Shown piece after piece: positions 48,459 through 58,120 of a stretch of DNA of 64,000 nt. Each line of letters starts with the position of its first letter. Position 1 is the first letter of the stretch. A program made the translations under genes and the position numbers. Below the pieces are notes generated by a model. That model was not told the origin of the DNA, did not search any database, and saw only the letters and a list, made by a program, of their open reading frames with translations. The stretch is taken from the NCBI RefSeq assembly GCF_003097315.1, contig NZ_QDDL01000003.1:186001-250000 (forward strand), in the 5' to 3' direction. The stretch is from Pelagibaculum spongiae (GTDB lineage: Bacteria > Pseudomonadota > Gammaproteobacteria > Enterobacterales > Pelagibaculaceae).

Positions 48459-49244
48459 GTGATTTGCGCTTCTCTTGAGACAAAAAACTCCAATACAAAA
48501 CAAATCGTCACAATAAATATAAGCACTACCATTAGACAATCCTTTGAATCGCTAGCCAAGGAGCCATTTATAAAGTCGCTACATAAAAACCTCATATTGC
48601 TCAGCGGCTTTGCCGGACTAGCACTTCTCGGTGTTGTGCTATGGCTAGTTCCGATCCAATCACTGATTCAACAGTGGATTGACCCAGCAGCTTTGGCACA
48701 AAAAATTCAAACCGCTGGCATCACCGGTATGTTGTTATTCATGGTTGCTTCAAGTTTGACGGTTGCTATTGGCATGCCACGGCAGATTATTGCGATTACT
48801 TCAGGGTTTGCTTTTGGTTTTGCTGGTGGCTTGTTGTCAGCCATTGTTAGTATCAGCATCGGTGCACTATTGACCTTTGCCATGGCAAGAACGCTAGCCA
48901 GGCCTTGGGTGTTAAAACGCTACCCTCAAGCAACTACTACTATGGACACACTGATAAAACAGCAGGCTTTTTTGAAAATCCTCACCTTAAGATTTTTACC
49001 AGTGGGCACTAATATGCTAACCAATTTAGCTGCTGGCACTAGCAATATTTCTGCAATGACTTTTTTCTGGGCTTCGGTTGTTGGCTTTTTACCGCAAGCC
49101 GCTATTTTTGTTTTGACCGGCAATGGCATACAACTCAATTCACAAAGCCAATTATGGCTAGCGGGTATTTTGTTTATTATTTCAATCATTCTCGGGCGCA
49201 TCATTTACAAGAAGCACAAGCAATCAACTGAGGCTATACAGTGA
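48459..49244 (+). CDS. TVP38/TMEM64 family membrane protein (DedA-like)
   Basis: The 261-residue protein has about five membrane segments after a 44-residue polar N-terminus. The family core is FAFGFAGGLLSAIVSISIGA (about residues 124-143) and RFLPVGTNMLTNLAAGTSN (about residues 183-201). These are the SNARE-associated, VTT-domain lipid scramblase-like proteins. The GTG at 48459 is the longest start; a shorter start is possible because the first 35 residues look atypical. It overlaps the next gene by GTGA. Confidence 0.88.
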   Translation: MICASLETKNSNTKQIVTINISTTIRQSFESLAKEPFIKSLHKNLILLSGFAGLALLGVVLWLVPIQSLIQQWIDPAALAQKIQTAGITGMLLFMVASSLTVAIGMPRQIIAITSGFAFGFAGGLLSAIVSISIGALLTFAMARTLARPWVLKRYPQATTTMDTLIKQQAFLKILTLRFLPVGTNMLTNLAAGTSNISAMTFFWASVVGFLPQAAIFVLTGNGIQLNSQSQLWLAGILFIISIILGRIIYKKHKQSTEAIQ

Positions 49245-50959
49245 TCAAAAAGTTGGGTTATCGTTTACTACAAGCAGTGATTGCTTTAATTGTTTTAGCT
49301 GGCATTATATTTTTTTCTTTACGATTTTTAGCCGAATCTACACCCTCGCATCAGATTTATTTCAATGGCAATATTCTGACATTGGATCAAAACAATACCT
49401 CTGCGCAAGCGGTTTCAGTACGCGATGGAAAAATTGAGCAGGTAGGTAATGACCAGAAAATTTTACAACTGAAAACCAGTGCCAGCCAGCTAATCGACCT
49501 ACAACAAAAAACCATGTTACCGGGCTTTATCGATGCCCATAGCCACTTCCCTGCCTCTGGTTTGGTTTCTTTTTCAGCAGATTTATCGCCACCACCAATT
49601 GGCCCCATCCGTTCTATCTCTCAATTGTTGCAGCAAGTCGAAAAACAGGCCCAAAAAACTGAAAAAGGCCGTTGGGTACTGGGCTTTGGTTATGACGATT
49701 CATCGTTACTAGAACAACGTCACCCTACTTTGCAAGAACTAGATCAAATCTCAATCAGCCAACCCATTTACCTATGGCACAGCTCAGGTCATATGGGCGT
49801 TGCCAATTCTGCTGCGCTAGAATTGCTAAATATTGATTCATCTTCACCCAACCCAATGGGCGGAATTATTGGTCGGGATTTAAAAACGGGTCAATTAAAT
49901 GGGCTGTTACAAGAAAAAGCCGCGCTAACCTTAAAAGATTTACTAGCAGATTATTCTTTGCTCGATTACTACAAAATATTTGATCTAGCTAAACAAGAAT
50001 ATGCCGCGAGCGGCATTACCACCGCGCAAAGCGGCGGTATTAATGGCCAATTAATCAAGACCTTTTACTGGGCTAGTCAGATTGGCGCACTACCTTTTCG
50101 GCTAGTGGCTTTTCCAAAACACGATGCACTGAGCAAACAACTTATTAATGGCAGCTTTAAACCCGCAAGCTATCAAACCAATCGATTCCTGGTTGGCCCG
50201 GTCAAACTACTAGCTGACGGCAGCCCACAAGGAAGAACAGCTTACTTGTCGCAACCCTTCTATCAAAACCCACCGGAAACGCCCGGTTTTCGGGGCTTTC
50301 CTGCAATAGATCAACCGATACTGGAAAAACTAATTGTCGGTTATCACAAGGCTGGCTTTCAAATGGCGGTTCATGGCAACGGCGATGCGGCGATTGATAA
50401 TATTATTCAGGCTTTTGGAAAAGCCCAGCAACTTTACCCAGCAGATGATCCACGACTTATTCTAATTCACGCCCAAATGACCCGCGATGACCAACTGCCA
50501 AAAATGAAACAGTTAGGTATTACGCCTAGTTTTTTCCCAGGCCACACTTTTTTTTGGGGCGATCAACATTACACCCGCCACATGGGGCCAATCCGCGCAC
50601 CGAATATGAGCCCAACCGGTTCGGCAGTAAAGAATCAAATGCGCTTTAGTATTCATAGCGATGCACCGGTTACGCCGATAGACCCAATTCGTTTGCTATG
50701 GGCCAGCGTTAACCGCACTTCTATGTCTGGCAGAGTGATCGGCGCCCATCAGCGCATCTCCGTGCTACAAGCGCTACGCGCTATGACGATTGATGCCGCC
50801 TGGCAAGTTTTTCAAGAAGATAATCGTGGCTCAATCGAAGTGGGGAAATTTGCTGACTTAGTGGTACTTTCGCAAAATCCACTGACCGCGGAAGATTTAT
50901 TGGAGGTGAAGGTAGAACAGACTATTGTCGGCGGGAAAACGATTTATAAATTGGATTAA
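49241..50959 (+). CDS. amidohydrolase family protein (YtcJ-like)
   Basis: The 572-residue protein has an N-terminal membrane segment (residues 10-30), so it is anchored to the membrane with its catalytic part outside. The metal-dependent hydrolase motifs are PGFIDAHSHF (about residues 95-104), GHMGVANS, HGNGDAAIDNII and LIHAQM. The late SIHSDAPVTP matches the family Asp. The substrate of YtcJ-like enzymes is mostly unknown. Its GTG start overlaps the TVP38 stop (GTGA), so translation is coupled. Confidence 0.9.
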   Translation: MIKKLGYRLLQAVIALIVLAGIIFFSLRFLAESTPSHQIYFNGNILTLDQNNTSAQAVSVRDGKIEQVGNDQKILQLKTSASQLIDLQQKTMLPGFIDAHSHFPASGLVSFSADLSPPPIGPIRSISQLLQQVEKQAQKTEKGRWVLGFGYDDSSLLEQRHPTLQELDQISISQPIYLWHSSGHMGVANSAALELLNIDSSSPNPMGGIIGRDLKTGQLNGLLQEKAALTLKDLLADYSLLDYYKIFDLAKQEYAASGITTAQSGGINGQLIKTFYWASQIGALPFRLVAFPKHDALSKQLINGSFKPASYQTNRFLVGPVKLLADGSPQGRTAYLSQPFYQNPPETPGFRGFPAIDQPILEKLIVGYHKAGFQMAVHGNGDAAIDNIIQAFGKAQQLYPADDPRLILIHAQMTRDDQLPKMKQLGITPSFFPGHTFFWGDQHYTRHMGPIRAPNMSPTGSAVKNQMRFSIHSDAPVTPIDPIRLLWASVNRTSMSGRVIGAHQRISVLQALRAMTIDAAWQVFQEDNRGSIEVGKFADLVVLSQNPLTAEDLLEVKVEQTIVGGKTIYKLD

Positions 50960-51514
50960 ATCGTAGGAACACAAATAGGCTACTTTCGTTTCCAGTGACG
51001 TTTGTTAATGCACAGAATACTAATAACTAGCAGACTGTCATACTTTTTTTAATTTTTCCTGCAATATCACTTGCAGCAATACTAGGTGGTATAGATACAA
51101 GAAGATGCCCGCAATCTTTGTTAACTACACACTCCTTAAGCATCTATTTTAAATAGCGTTAAAACATTTCCACCAACACATTTAGCTTTAAAATTGCATC
51201 AATTTTGAGCACCTAACGAAGAAATTTTGTCACAACTAAAAAGTAACAATTAATTTTAAACTCTGATGTGTAACTTCTGTAACGATGCTCCAGAACTCGA
51301 TCGCTCAACCTTCTAAGTCAAGAGTTAAATCCCCATAGCTAAAGCTAACAAAATGAAGCGTATTTTTGAGCTTTAAATACAAATCATATTTCGCCTTAAC
51401 TTTTTTATTTTTCTATTGCCTATCAAAAATTCGCTAAATATAAAAGGGCACATAAACTTTAAAAAAATCTGAACTATTCAATTATTTTGCTGCCAAACAA
51501 ATATCGTATTCAGA
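50960..51514. other. intergenic region before the transposase remnant
   Basis: No gene is supported and no terminal inverted repeat of an insertion sequence was found. The DNA is AT-rich. Confidence 0.35.
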
Positions 51515-52472
51515 TTGTTTCCTGCTGTGTTAGACATACCTAAATCGAAAGACATGAAGTTATGGGAAGATACTGCCAATCAACTTAAAGGCAGGCAAGT
51601 TTTTGCACAAGATCACCTCGGCTGGAGTCGTTCCACTATTCAGAAAGGCGCAATTGAGCTAGCCACCGGCCAGGATTTTCAAGATCAATTCCACCTGCGC
51701 GGTAGAAAAAAGGCTGAAGAGCGACCGCCACAGCTGCTTGACCATATTCAAGAGATTGTTGAACCCACTTCACAGACTGATCCCACGTTCCGTAGCACCC
51801 GAAGCTATACCCCCATCACTGCGGGCATGGTTCGCCAGAAACTAATTTCTCAATTTAAATACAAAGACAAAACCCTCCCTTGCGAAAGAACTATTTTAAA
51901 CAAACTCAATCAATTGGGCTATCACCCAATGAAAGTGCATAAATGCAACCCTTTAAAAACACCTGAAACAGATGTCACATTTGATCAGGTTCACCGAATC
52001 AATTGTGTGGCCGATTTAACAAAAGGTATCCTCGAGCTGTCAATGGATGCCAAGGCGACACTGGGTATTGGTGATTTCTCTCGACGAATTAAATGCCGTC
52101 AGAAAATAATGCATACGACCATGATTTTGCACCAAAACAAAAGCTGACGCCCTTTGGAATTCTACTGCCAGAAACATCCGAAAGTTATCTCTAGTTTAAT
52201 CCTTCAAAAGTAACTGCTGATTTCATAGCGGATTGTCTTGAAGAAATACTGCCCAAATTACAAGAGAAATATCAACCACACATAAAGCATAAAGACTCAC
52301 AAAGACAATGATTTACAAAGCAATTCGGCCAGTAGCGAGACTGGTAAATAAAGTTTACAAAACGAGTGTCAAGTTGGATGCCATGGAAAAAGAAGTACTG
52401 GAGGACCGACTGGAGCGAGACGGTAAGCTACCCTGGTGGTTTATTAAAATAATGCCTCAAACTACAGAATGA
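51515..52472 (+). pseudogene. degenerate ISAzo13-type transposase
   Basis: The longest frame (51515-52147) carries the DNA-binding part of ISAzo13-type (Rhodopirellula DDE) transposases: LGWSRSTIQKGAIELATGQD, ITAGMVRQKLISQF and the first catalytic Asp in ELSMDAKATLGIGDFSRR. After 52110 the frame is lost. A frame shifted by one base continues with HDFAPKQKLTPFGILLPETS, an internal TAG, then FNPSKVTADFIADCLEEILP. A third piece ends at TGA 52470-52472 (RLVNKVYKTSVKLDAMEKEV). The middle of the catalytic domain is missing. The element is dead, and is evidence that this locus has received foreign DNA. Confidence 0.85.
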
Positions 52473-52586
52473 TTATTAAATTCCAAAGCTCTAAATAGAG
52501 TGACAACCACAAAGAACCATTGTTTGCCCGTGTTTTATTTAGAGAAAATCTTCATTTAAAAACGCATATTATTAGAGGTTATGCTT

Positions 52587-53276
52587 ATGCCAACTCCCGC
52601 CCTCAGTCCCAGCAATCATTATCTTCCTAGAAATCATAGTGCTTTTTCAGATTTAGCAAAAAAATACAATGGCCATGTATACGAGCATCATCAAATAGAT
52701 CATATAGATCGATTAACCTATATGCCTGCAACTATAATAAGAACAAATGAAGATTCCATAATAAAAAGTGATAACTCAGCTTTAAATGGCGCTTGTTTCG
52801 GCCTCACTATGGTTGTTATTAACACTTTCTTTGATTATCAATCATTAATAGATCAAGTACAATCACTAGAAGGAATTGGGAAAATAAGAGGCTATCAGTT
52901 TATGCAAATAAGGATGCGTAACACTGCTCATTTAGTAAAGTTGATCTGCCCTCAGTATAGGGTTTCATCACGAGGTTTTATAAGAAAGGAAAGTTTCTAT
53001 CAGCATGCTTCATATATGGAAAAACATGATAATTGTTGTTATTTTTTTCAAATGGGATGCACAGGAAATACCGGCCACGCAATATGTGTATATAAATTGC
53101 TAGACAAAATTTCAGTATACGACCCAAACCTTGGCTTCACTTTTTTTTTAAAAAGCACAATGGAAAATGTTTGTTATTTCCTTGATGAAATTCATAAAAT
53201 TTTACCTAAATATGGCCCTCCAGGCAGTTACGAAAGAAGTTTGTTGAAAATGCAACTACCAAGTAGTATTGTTTAA
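52587..53276 (+). CDS. YopT-like (C58/papain-type) cysteine peptidase candidate
   Basis: The 229-residue protein has no signal peptide. It shows the Cys-His-Asp order of clan CA peptidases: Cys70 (LNGACFGLTMVVINTF), His164 (GNTGHAICVYKL) and Asp179 (VYDPNLGFTFFL). The D-P-N-x-G turn after the last strand is the mark of C58 proteins (YopT, AvrPphB, toxin domains). YopT cuts prenylated Rho GTPases. The match suggests an effector protein, but target and secretion are unknown. ATG 52587 has ribosome site AGAGG at 8 nt; an in-frame ATG at 52581 is too close to it. The gene lies 115 bp after the ISAzo13 remnant and is AT-rich. Confidence 0.7.
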   Translation: MPTPALSPSNHYLPRNHSAFSDLAKKYNGHVYEHHQIDHIDRLTYMPATIIRTNEDSIIKSDNSALNGACFGLTMVVINTFFDYQSLIDQVQSLEGIGKIRGYQFMQIRMRNTAHLVKLICPQYRVSSRGFIRKESFYQHASYMEKHDNCCYFFQMGCTGNTGHAICVYKLLDKISVYDPNLGFTFFLKSTMENVCYFLDEIHKILPKYGPPGSYERSLLKMQLPSSIV

Positions 53277-53942
53277 AGAAAAAATATTTTTTATTATAAT
53301 TTCAAAAGCTACGTCCTAAGGGCGTAGTTTTGGAAGTTAAAATTAAAGGAAAGGCAGGATGCTGGCAGTAAAGTGTAAATCGTTACCAGCCACACTATTT
53401 TTAATACCCGCCAAAACATTTTTACCCGTGCTTTACTCGTAGTTCTGAATCTCAATCAGCCATAAAACAAGTCAGTTCAAGCACAACTAAGCTTTGGCGC
53501 TGGTCATCCGTAAATCAAAACTAGTAATCATACTTATCAAAGTAACTGGGAGCGCGGGCAACTCGCCTGCCTTCAAATGCGATAGCGTTTGAATTTACAC
53601 ACCAAAAGCCCTCACCGCCTCGCACTAATTTTAATCGTATCTGTTCGAGAGTCTTTGTTGTAACAAGACGAAAGCTTTGCTAAATGAGACCCTTAATCGT
53701 CTCACACATAGATGACTGGATGTGTGGATGGATGAATGCATTAATTAATTACCTCCGATGAGGTAAGCCCACTGAGAAACTACTATATTTTCCTACACAG
53801 TCAACTTTGCATTACCCAACGCATCTTATTTAGTAATTGCTAAGCCTACACAAACATCGAATGTTGACACAAAACACCGCAGTTTATAGAAAATTGTATT
53901 CTCGAATGGTCAGGTGTTTAAGTTTTAAAAGGGAGAGACATA
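53277..53942. other. intergenic region with one REP arm
   Basis: No gene is supported. At 53544-53570 stands a single arm (ACTGGGAGCGCGGGCAACTC) of the palindromic element at 42934-43034. A possible hairpin (ACGTCC/GGCGTA-type) at 53310-53325 follows the peptidase gene. Confidence 0.5.
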
Positions 53943-54725
53943 ATGGTTTCTAAAAAAGAATTAGAGCAAATTGCGAAGTGGGGGGTATTTCGAATAAGAA
54001 AAGAGTTGTCTATGCTGGCTAAAAATGTACCCAGCGAGTATGGGACCGCTATGCAGAAAAAAGACCAGACGATCACACAACAATACACACTGGTTAGTAA
54101 ACTGAAGAAACTAGCTTTAAATTATCCCATATACGAAAAACCATATAGTAAGCAGCTTTCGAAGCTGCGTAAGCTAGAACTGCCTTTGCCACATGCCATG
54201 GATTCATTCAATAAGTTCTATACAGGTGAGAGTAATTTACTAGACGTGTACTCTAAAAGTTTTTCTGATTACGGGAATTGCTTGCATAATTGGCCTAAAC
54301 CATACTACGGAGTGTGCTCAGATATGGTCGCGCTTGCAGCATTTGAAATAAATAAAAAGTTCATACAGGGTGAAGGTAAAGCTATTCAGTTATATTATTT
54401 AAGTATTAATTTTTTAAGTCAGTACAATACCGTTTTTTCTGAACATAGCGTATTACTAGTGTCTAATGAAATTCTTCCTGTGTGGCTTGGCACTTCATTT
54501 GATCCAACAGCATGTGTGCCAGAGGTTTTTTGGCGAATGAAAGATGCGTATATTTGTGATCCATGGATGGATAATTACTGGAATGTAGTAGAAGGATCAT
54601 GGCATAAAAATCTTGAAGTACCAAGACGTTTAGATCAACTTAGTCGTTTTAAAATATCTAATTTTACCCTAGAGGTTACACTTAATCCTCTTAAACTAAA
54701 AGGCTTACAGCTACACTACTTTTAA
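53943..54725 (+). CDS. unknown protein with Cys-His-Asp peptidase-like signature
   Basis: The 260-residue protein has a basic, helical N-terminal part (residues 1-85) and a C-terminal domain. That domain has a Cys followed by a helix (YYGVCSDMVALAAFEI, Cys125), a His starting a strand (SEHSVLLVSNE, His168) and Asp in a D-P-W turn (CDPWMDNYW, Asp206). This order is that of papain-fold or transglutaminase-like enzymes. The enzyme class and substrate cannot be told. The ribosome site is GGGAGAG, 6-7 nt before the ATG. No signal peptide. It stands alone 666 bp after the YopT-like gene and may be a second effector. Confidence 0.65.
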   Translation: MVSKKELEQIAKWGVFRIRKELSMLAKNVPSEYGTAMQKKDQTITQQYTLVSKLKKLALNYPIYEKPYSKQLSKLRKLELPLPHAMDSFNKFYTGESNLLDVYSKSFSDYGNCLHNWPKPYYGVCSDMVALAAFEINKKFIQGEGKAIQLYYLSINFLSQYNTVFSEHSVLLVSNEILPVWLGTSFDPTACVPEVFWRMKDAYICDPWMDNYWNVVEGSWHKNLEVPRRLDQLSRFKISNFTLEVTLNPLKLKGLQLHYF

Positions 54726-54987
54726 TATTCGCCTCCAATATTTTGATTCAAACCTACTCGTCATCCTGAATCTCAGCCAACCGGTCATAAAAAATCAGTT
54801 TTAAAACAACTCAAACTTTCGCTGCTTCAAAGAGATTTTCATCATTGCATTGAGTTTCGCCGTGATTCTTCGCGATACTGATGGTTAATCAGCAGGCAAT
54901 TAGTTTTTTATAAAAAACATCGGTGGCATTTTTATAAAAACAAACTGTGTTCATCTGAAATGGAATATTAGACGTTGGATTTTAACG

Positions 54988-55020
54988 CTTGCAGGCTAGA
55001 TAAATAGCTAGCCTGCAATA
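54988..55020. terminator. hairpin downstream of mnmH
   Basis: The stem TTGCAGGCTAG / CTAGCCTGCAA with a 9-nt loop lies 35 nt after the mnmH stop as read leftward. The T-run is poor. It could serve either side. Confidence 0.6.
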
Positions 55021-55054
55021 AGTAATGCCGAGACATGGCATTAATAAATGAATA

Positions 55055-56149
55055 TTATTTATCTGCTAGATATTCAGCAATTTGCTGTCGATCACCTTCA
55101 AAAACAATACGCTGACGTTTCTTTTCTAACTGATAATGGTACATCGGGTCATAATACCCTTCCAAAAGCAGTTCGATAAACTGATAAAAACAGCTGCGAG
55201 CATTTTCAACGCCTTGGTCAAATAATGCTAATGCCTGTTCTAGCAGAACATTCATTGTTTCAAAACGCTCACCGCCCAAACGCTTTTTAATACGCGCCAA
55301 ACCTTGAATCAAACCTTCACTGAACATTTGCTCGGCTTCTTCGCCATATGCCTTGTGACATTCTTGATGAAATTCCACCACGTATTCACGATAAATCCGT
55401 TCTAAACGCAGCTCTACCGGCTCTTGTAAAATGATCACTGAAGATTCACACATTTTATCAAACAGCACGGGTGGAATAACACAACCACCTACCAAGCGAC
55501 TTTCATCTTCTAATACCAAAGACGAACAACCTTGGTGACATTTTTTAATCATGTCGATTGCTAATGCATTTTCAAAATCAATAATTTTTGGCTGACCACC
55601 CACCCGACGACCAAAACTAGAACCTCGGTGATTGGCACGACCTTCTAAATCAATAGTGTTATCTAATTGCCAGATTAATTCAGTTTTTCCAATGCCGGTT
55701 AATCCACCAATAATATAAAGCTTTTTTTCTTCAACAATTTGTGCCGTTTGCTCGATTAAATATTGGCGCATGCCTTTATAACCGCCTTCAACATACATTT
55801 TGTCGACGCCAGCTTCAGCTAACCATTTTTGAGTAATTTGCGAGCGCATACCGCCGCGAAAGCAATATAAAAGGCTATCTGGGTTTTGCTGGTGAAATGC
55901 TAACCAGCTGTCTAGTCGCTGCTGGCGAATCTCTGAAGTAGCCAATTGCTCACCCAAATCAACTGCAGCATCTTGGCCTTGCTGTTTAAACTCGGTACCG
56001 ATCTTCTCTCGCTGGAGATCATCCAGCAGCATGCAATTGGTTGCATTGGGGAAAGATCCCTTTTCAAATTCAATTGGCGCGCGAACGTCCATTAAAGGGA
56101 CGTCATTCACAAATAGTGATTGGTAATCAGAAGCGAGCCAAACATTCAT
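55055..56149 (-). CDS. mnmH: tRNA 2-selenouridine/geranyl-2-thiouridine synthase
   Basis: MnmH (SelU, YbbB) replaces the sulfur of 2-thiouridine at the wobble position of tRNA-Lys, tRNA-Glu and tRNA-Gln with selenium, via a geranyl intermediate, using selenophosphate. The 364-residue protein has an N-terminal rhodanese domain with catalytic Cys96 (LLYCFRGGMRSQ) and a P-loop domain with GGLTGIGKTEL (about residues 147-157). It implies that the cell makes selenophosphate. Its likely substrates include the tRNA-Glu(UUC) of 1.4-2.0 kb. The start lies close to trkH, which reads the other way. Confidence 0.95.
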   Translation of the reverse strand: MNVWLASDYQSLFVNDVPLMDVRAPIEFEKGSFPNATNCMLLDDLQREKIGTEFKQQGQDAAVDLGEQLATSEIRQQRLDSWLAFHQQNPDSLLYCFRGGMRSQITQKWLAEAGVDKMYVEGGYKGMRQYLIEQTAQIVEEKKLYIIGGLTGIGKTELIWQLDNTIDLEGRANHRGSSFGRRVGGQPKIIDFENALAIDMIKKCHQGCSSLVLEDESRLVGGCVIPPVLFDKMCESSVIILQEPVELRLERIYREYVVEFHQECHKAYGEEAEQMFSEGLIQGLARIKKRLGGERFETMNVLLEQALALFDQGVENARSCFYQFIELLLEGYYDPMYHYQLEKKRQRIVFEGDRQQIAEYLADK

Positions 56150-56523
56150 CGGGATTCCTTATAATCGATACTGATATAAAATTACTTATAACTAGCCGCT
56201 GGCCAGACCAAAGTTTGGCTGGGTTTACTCAAAACAACCCATCAGGGAGTAGCAACAGGCGGCAAGTGTACGCGACTCACCTGATCAAGCAAGCCAGAAC
56301 GGCTGCTATCAGACGATTAACGGTCGCCAGCCTTAATCGCTTTAGCCTACAGCTGACCTATAACAATCAGACAGTGACAAGCAGTGTTAAAATATTACGA
56401 CTTTCTCTGGCAGTGTTGCCCAACTTGGCAACCGAGATTAAAGAGCACATTCAGAACCTGGCTAGATATATACAAAAGCCCCTTTCTTACTTTTTAATCC
56501 TTCATTTAGTACGACATTTGTTA

Positions 56524-57993
56524 ATGCTTATTCAATTATTAAGTCTGGTGCGTCGTTTTCGCCCGGTGATTTTTATTCTTGGCGTGCTGTTATTGGCGCT
56601 CGCCGTGACCATGATTATTCCCGCTATTTTATTTATTGCCGAAGGCAAATCTGGCTGGATAGAATTTTTTGCCAGCGCTGGATTTACTTCGGTAATTGCC
56701 TGCCTATGCTTGCTCGCCCGCTGGAAAGAACGAATAACCCTCACCGCGCGGCAAATGTTTTTGCTTACCAGCCTAACCTGGATTGTATTCAGCGCCCTAG
56801 CTGCGCTGCCATTAATGGCGCTGGAGCACATCAGTTATACCGATGCTTTCTTCGAGACCATGTCAGGCGTGACCACCACCGGTTCAACGGTGTTAAGTGA
56901 TCTGGAAAACCAGCCAGATGGCGTTTTGCTATGGCGTTCGATGCTGCAATGGATGGGCGGAATTGGTTTTATTGTAATGGCAGTGGCTATTCTCCCTTTT
57001 TTGCGAATTGGTGGTATGCGACTGTTTCAAACGGAATCTTCCGAATGGACCGATAAATCTCTACCCAAAGCATCGCAAGTTGCCGGCGGCATTACCCGGG
57101 TTTATATATTGCTATCTGTTGCCTGCTTTGTTGCATACTGGCTGGCTGGCATGTCGGTATTCGATGCGGTCAATCATTCGATGACCACGGTTTCCACCGG
57201 CGGCTATTCCACTTGGGATAGTTCAATGGGCCATTTCATGAATAACCCGACCATTCAATGGATCGGTACTGTATTTATGTTTCTCGGCAGCTTACCTTTT
57301 GTACTTTACGTCGCTTTTCTTGGCAAGCCGAAAAAATTACTTCGAGATCCTCAAGTTCGTGGCTTTACTGGTTTTTTATTATGGGTGATTGGCGGTTTAA
57401 CCCTCTGGTTGTGGACCCACAGCCAATACGATCTTAATGATTCATTACGCTTGGTTGCCTTTAATGTTGTTTCAGTAGTTAGCACCACTGGCTACGCACT
57501 TGGCGATTACACTCAATGGGGCGGCATGGCACCGCTGACATTCTTGCTACTGTCTTGCATTGGCGGTTGCTCTGGTTCCACCGCTGGCGGCATTAAATTT
57601 TTCCGCTTCCAAGTCTCAGGTATTATTTTCGGTGGCCAATTCCGACGCATGCTACATGGCAATATTGCATTGAGTGAGCGCTATAATGGTCACAAAATCG
57701 ATGAAGATATCTTCCGATCGCTAATCACTTTTTGCTTTTTCTTTATGCTGTCGATTGCCGCTATTGCGATATTAATGGCGATTCTCGGCCAAGACCTACT
57801 AACCAGCCTAAGCGCCGCGATCACGGTGATTGGCAATGTTGGCCCGGGCATTGGTGAAGTCATTGGCCCGTCAGGCAATTTCGCCAGTTTGCCAGACAGC
57901 GCAAAATGGATTCTTTCGATGGGCATGCTATTAGGTCGCTTGGAAATTCTAACGGTAATGGTTATGTTCACTAAAGTGTTTTGGCGCTGGTAG
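56524..57993 (+). CDS. trkH: Trk potassium uptake system membrane protein TrkH
   Basis: The 489-residue inner-membrane protein forms the K+ path of the Trk system with TrkA, which is encoded elsewhere. Four selectivity-filter-type loops are seen: MSGVTTTGSTVL, TTVSTGGYSTW, VSVVSTTGYALGD and ITVIGNVGPG. About ten to twelve membrane helices are visible. The ATG at 56524 gives the standard TrkH length. The frame extends upstream to 56041 through the mnmH 5' end, but that part is not TrkH-like. Confidence 0.95.
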   Translation: MLIQLLSLVRRFRPVIFILGVLLLALAVTMIIPAILFIAEGKSGWIEFFASAGFTSVIACLCLLARWKERITLTARQMFLLTSLTWIVFSALAALPLMALEHISYTDAFFETMSGVTTTGSTVLSDLENQPDGVLLWRSMLQWMGGIGFIVMAVAILPFLRIGGMRLFQTESSEWTDKSLPKASQVAGGITRVYILLSVACFVAYWLAGMSVFDAVNHSMTTVSTGGYSTWDSSMGHFMNNPTIQWIGTVFMFLGSLPFVLYVAFLGKPKKLLRDPQVRGFTGFLLWVIGGLTLWLWTHSQYDLNDSLRLVAFNVVSVVSTTGYALGDYTQWGGMAPLTFLLLSCIGGCSGSTAGGIKFFRFQVSGIIFGGQFRRMLHGNIALSERYNGHKIDEDIFRSLITFCFFFMLSIAAIAILMAILGQDLLTSLSAAITVIGNVGPGIGEVIGPSGNFASLPDSAKWILSMGMLLGRLEILTVMVMFTKVFWRW

Positions 57994-58004
57994 GCAATAA
58001 TTTA

Positions 58005-58046
58005 ACCCCAGCCACTTCAAGGTGTGCATTCTGAAGTGGCTGGGGT
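58005..58046. repeat. 15-bp palindrome after trkH
   Basis: The arms ACCCCAGCCACTTC and GAAGTGGCTGGGGT (with one extra pair) have a 12-nt loop. It is related to the palindrome at 40418-40460 and may serve as the trkH transcript end. Confidence 0.7.
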
Positions 58047-58120
58047 ATAAACCTTCCGGTGATTACAGCAATAGCGCTATAATCGCCACTCTCTTTTCTG
58101 CCTGATTTTTTGTGGTACCT

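Noticed and set aside
56041..56523. N-terminal extension of TrkH
   Set aside because: It overlaps the mnmH 5' end on the other strand, and TrkH has its standard length from ATG 56524.
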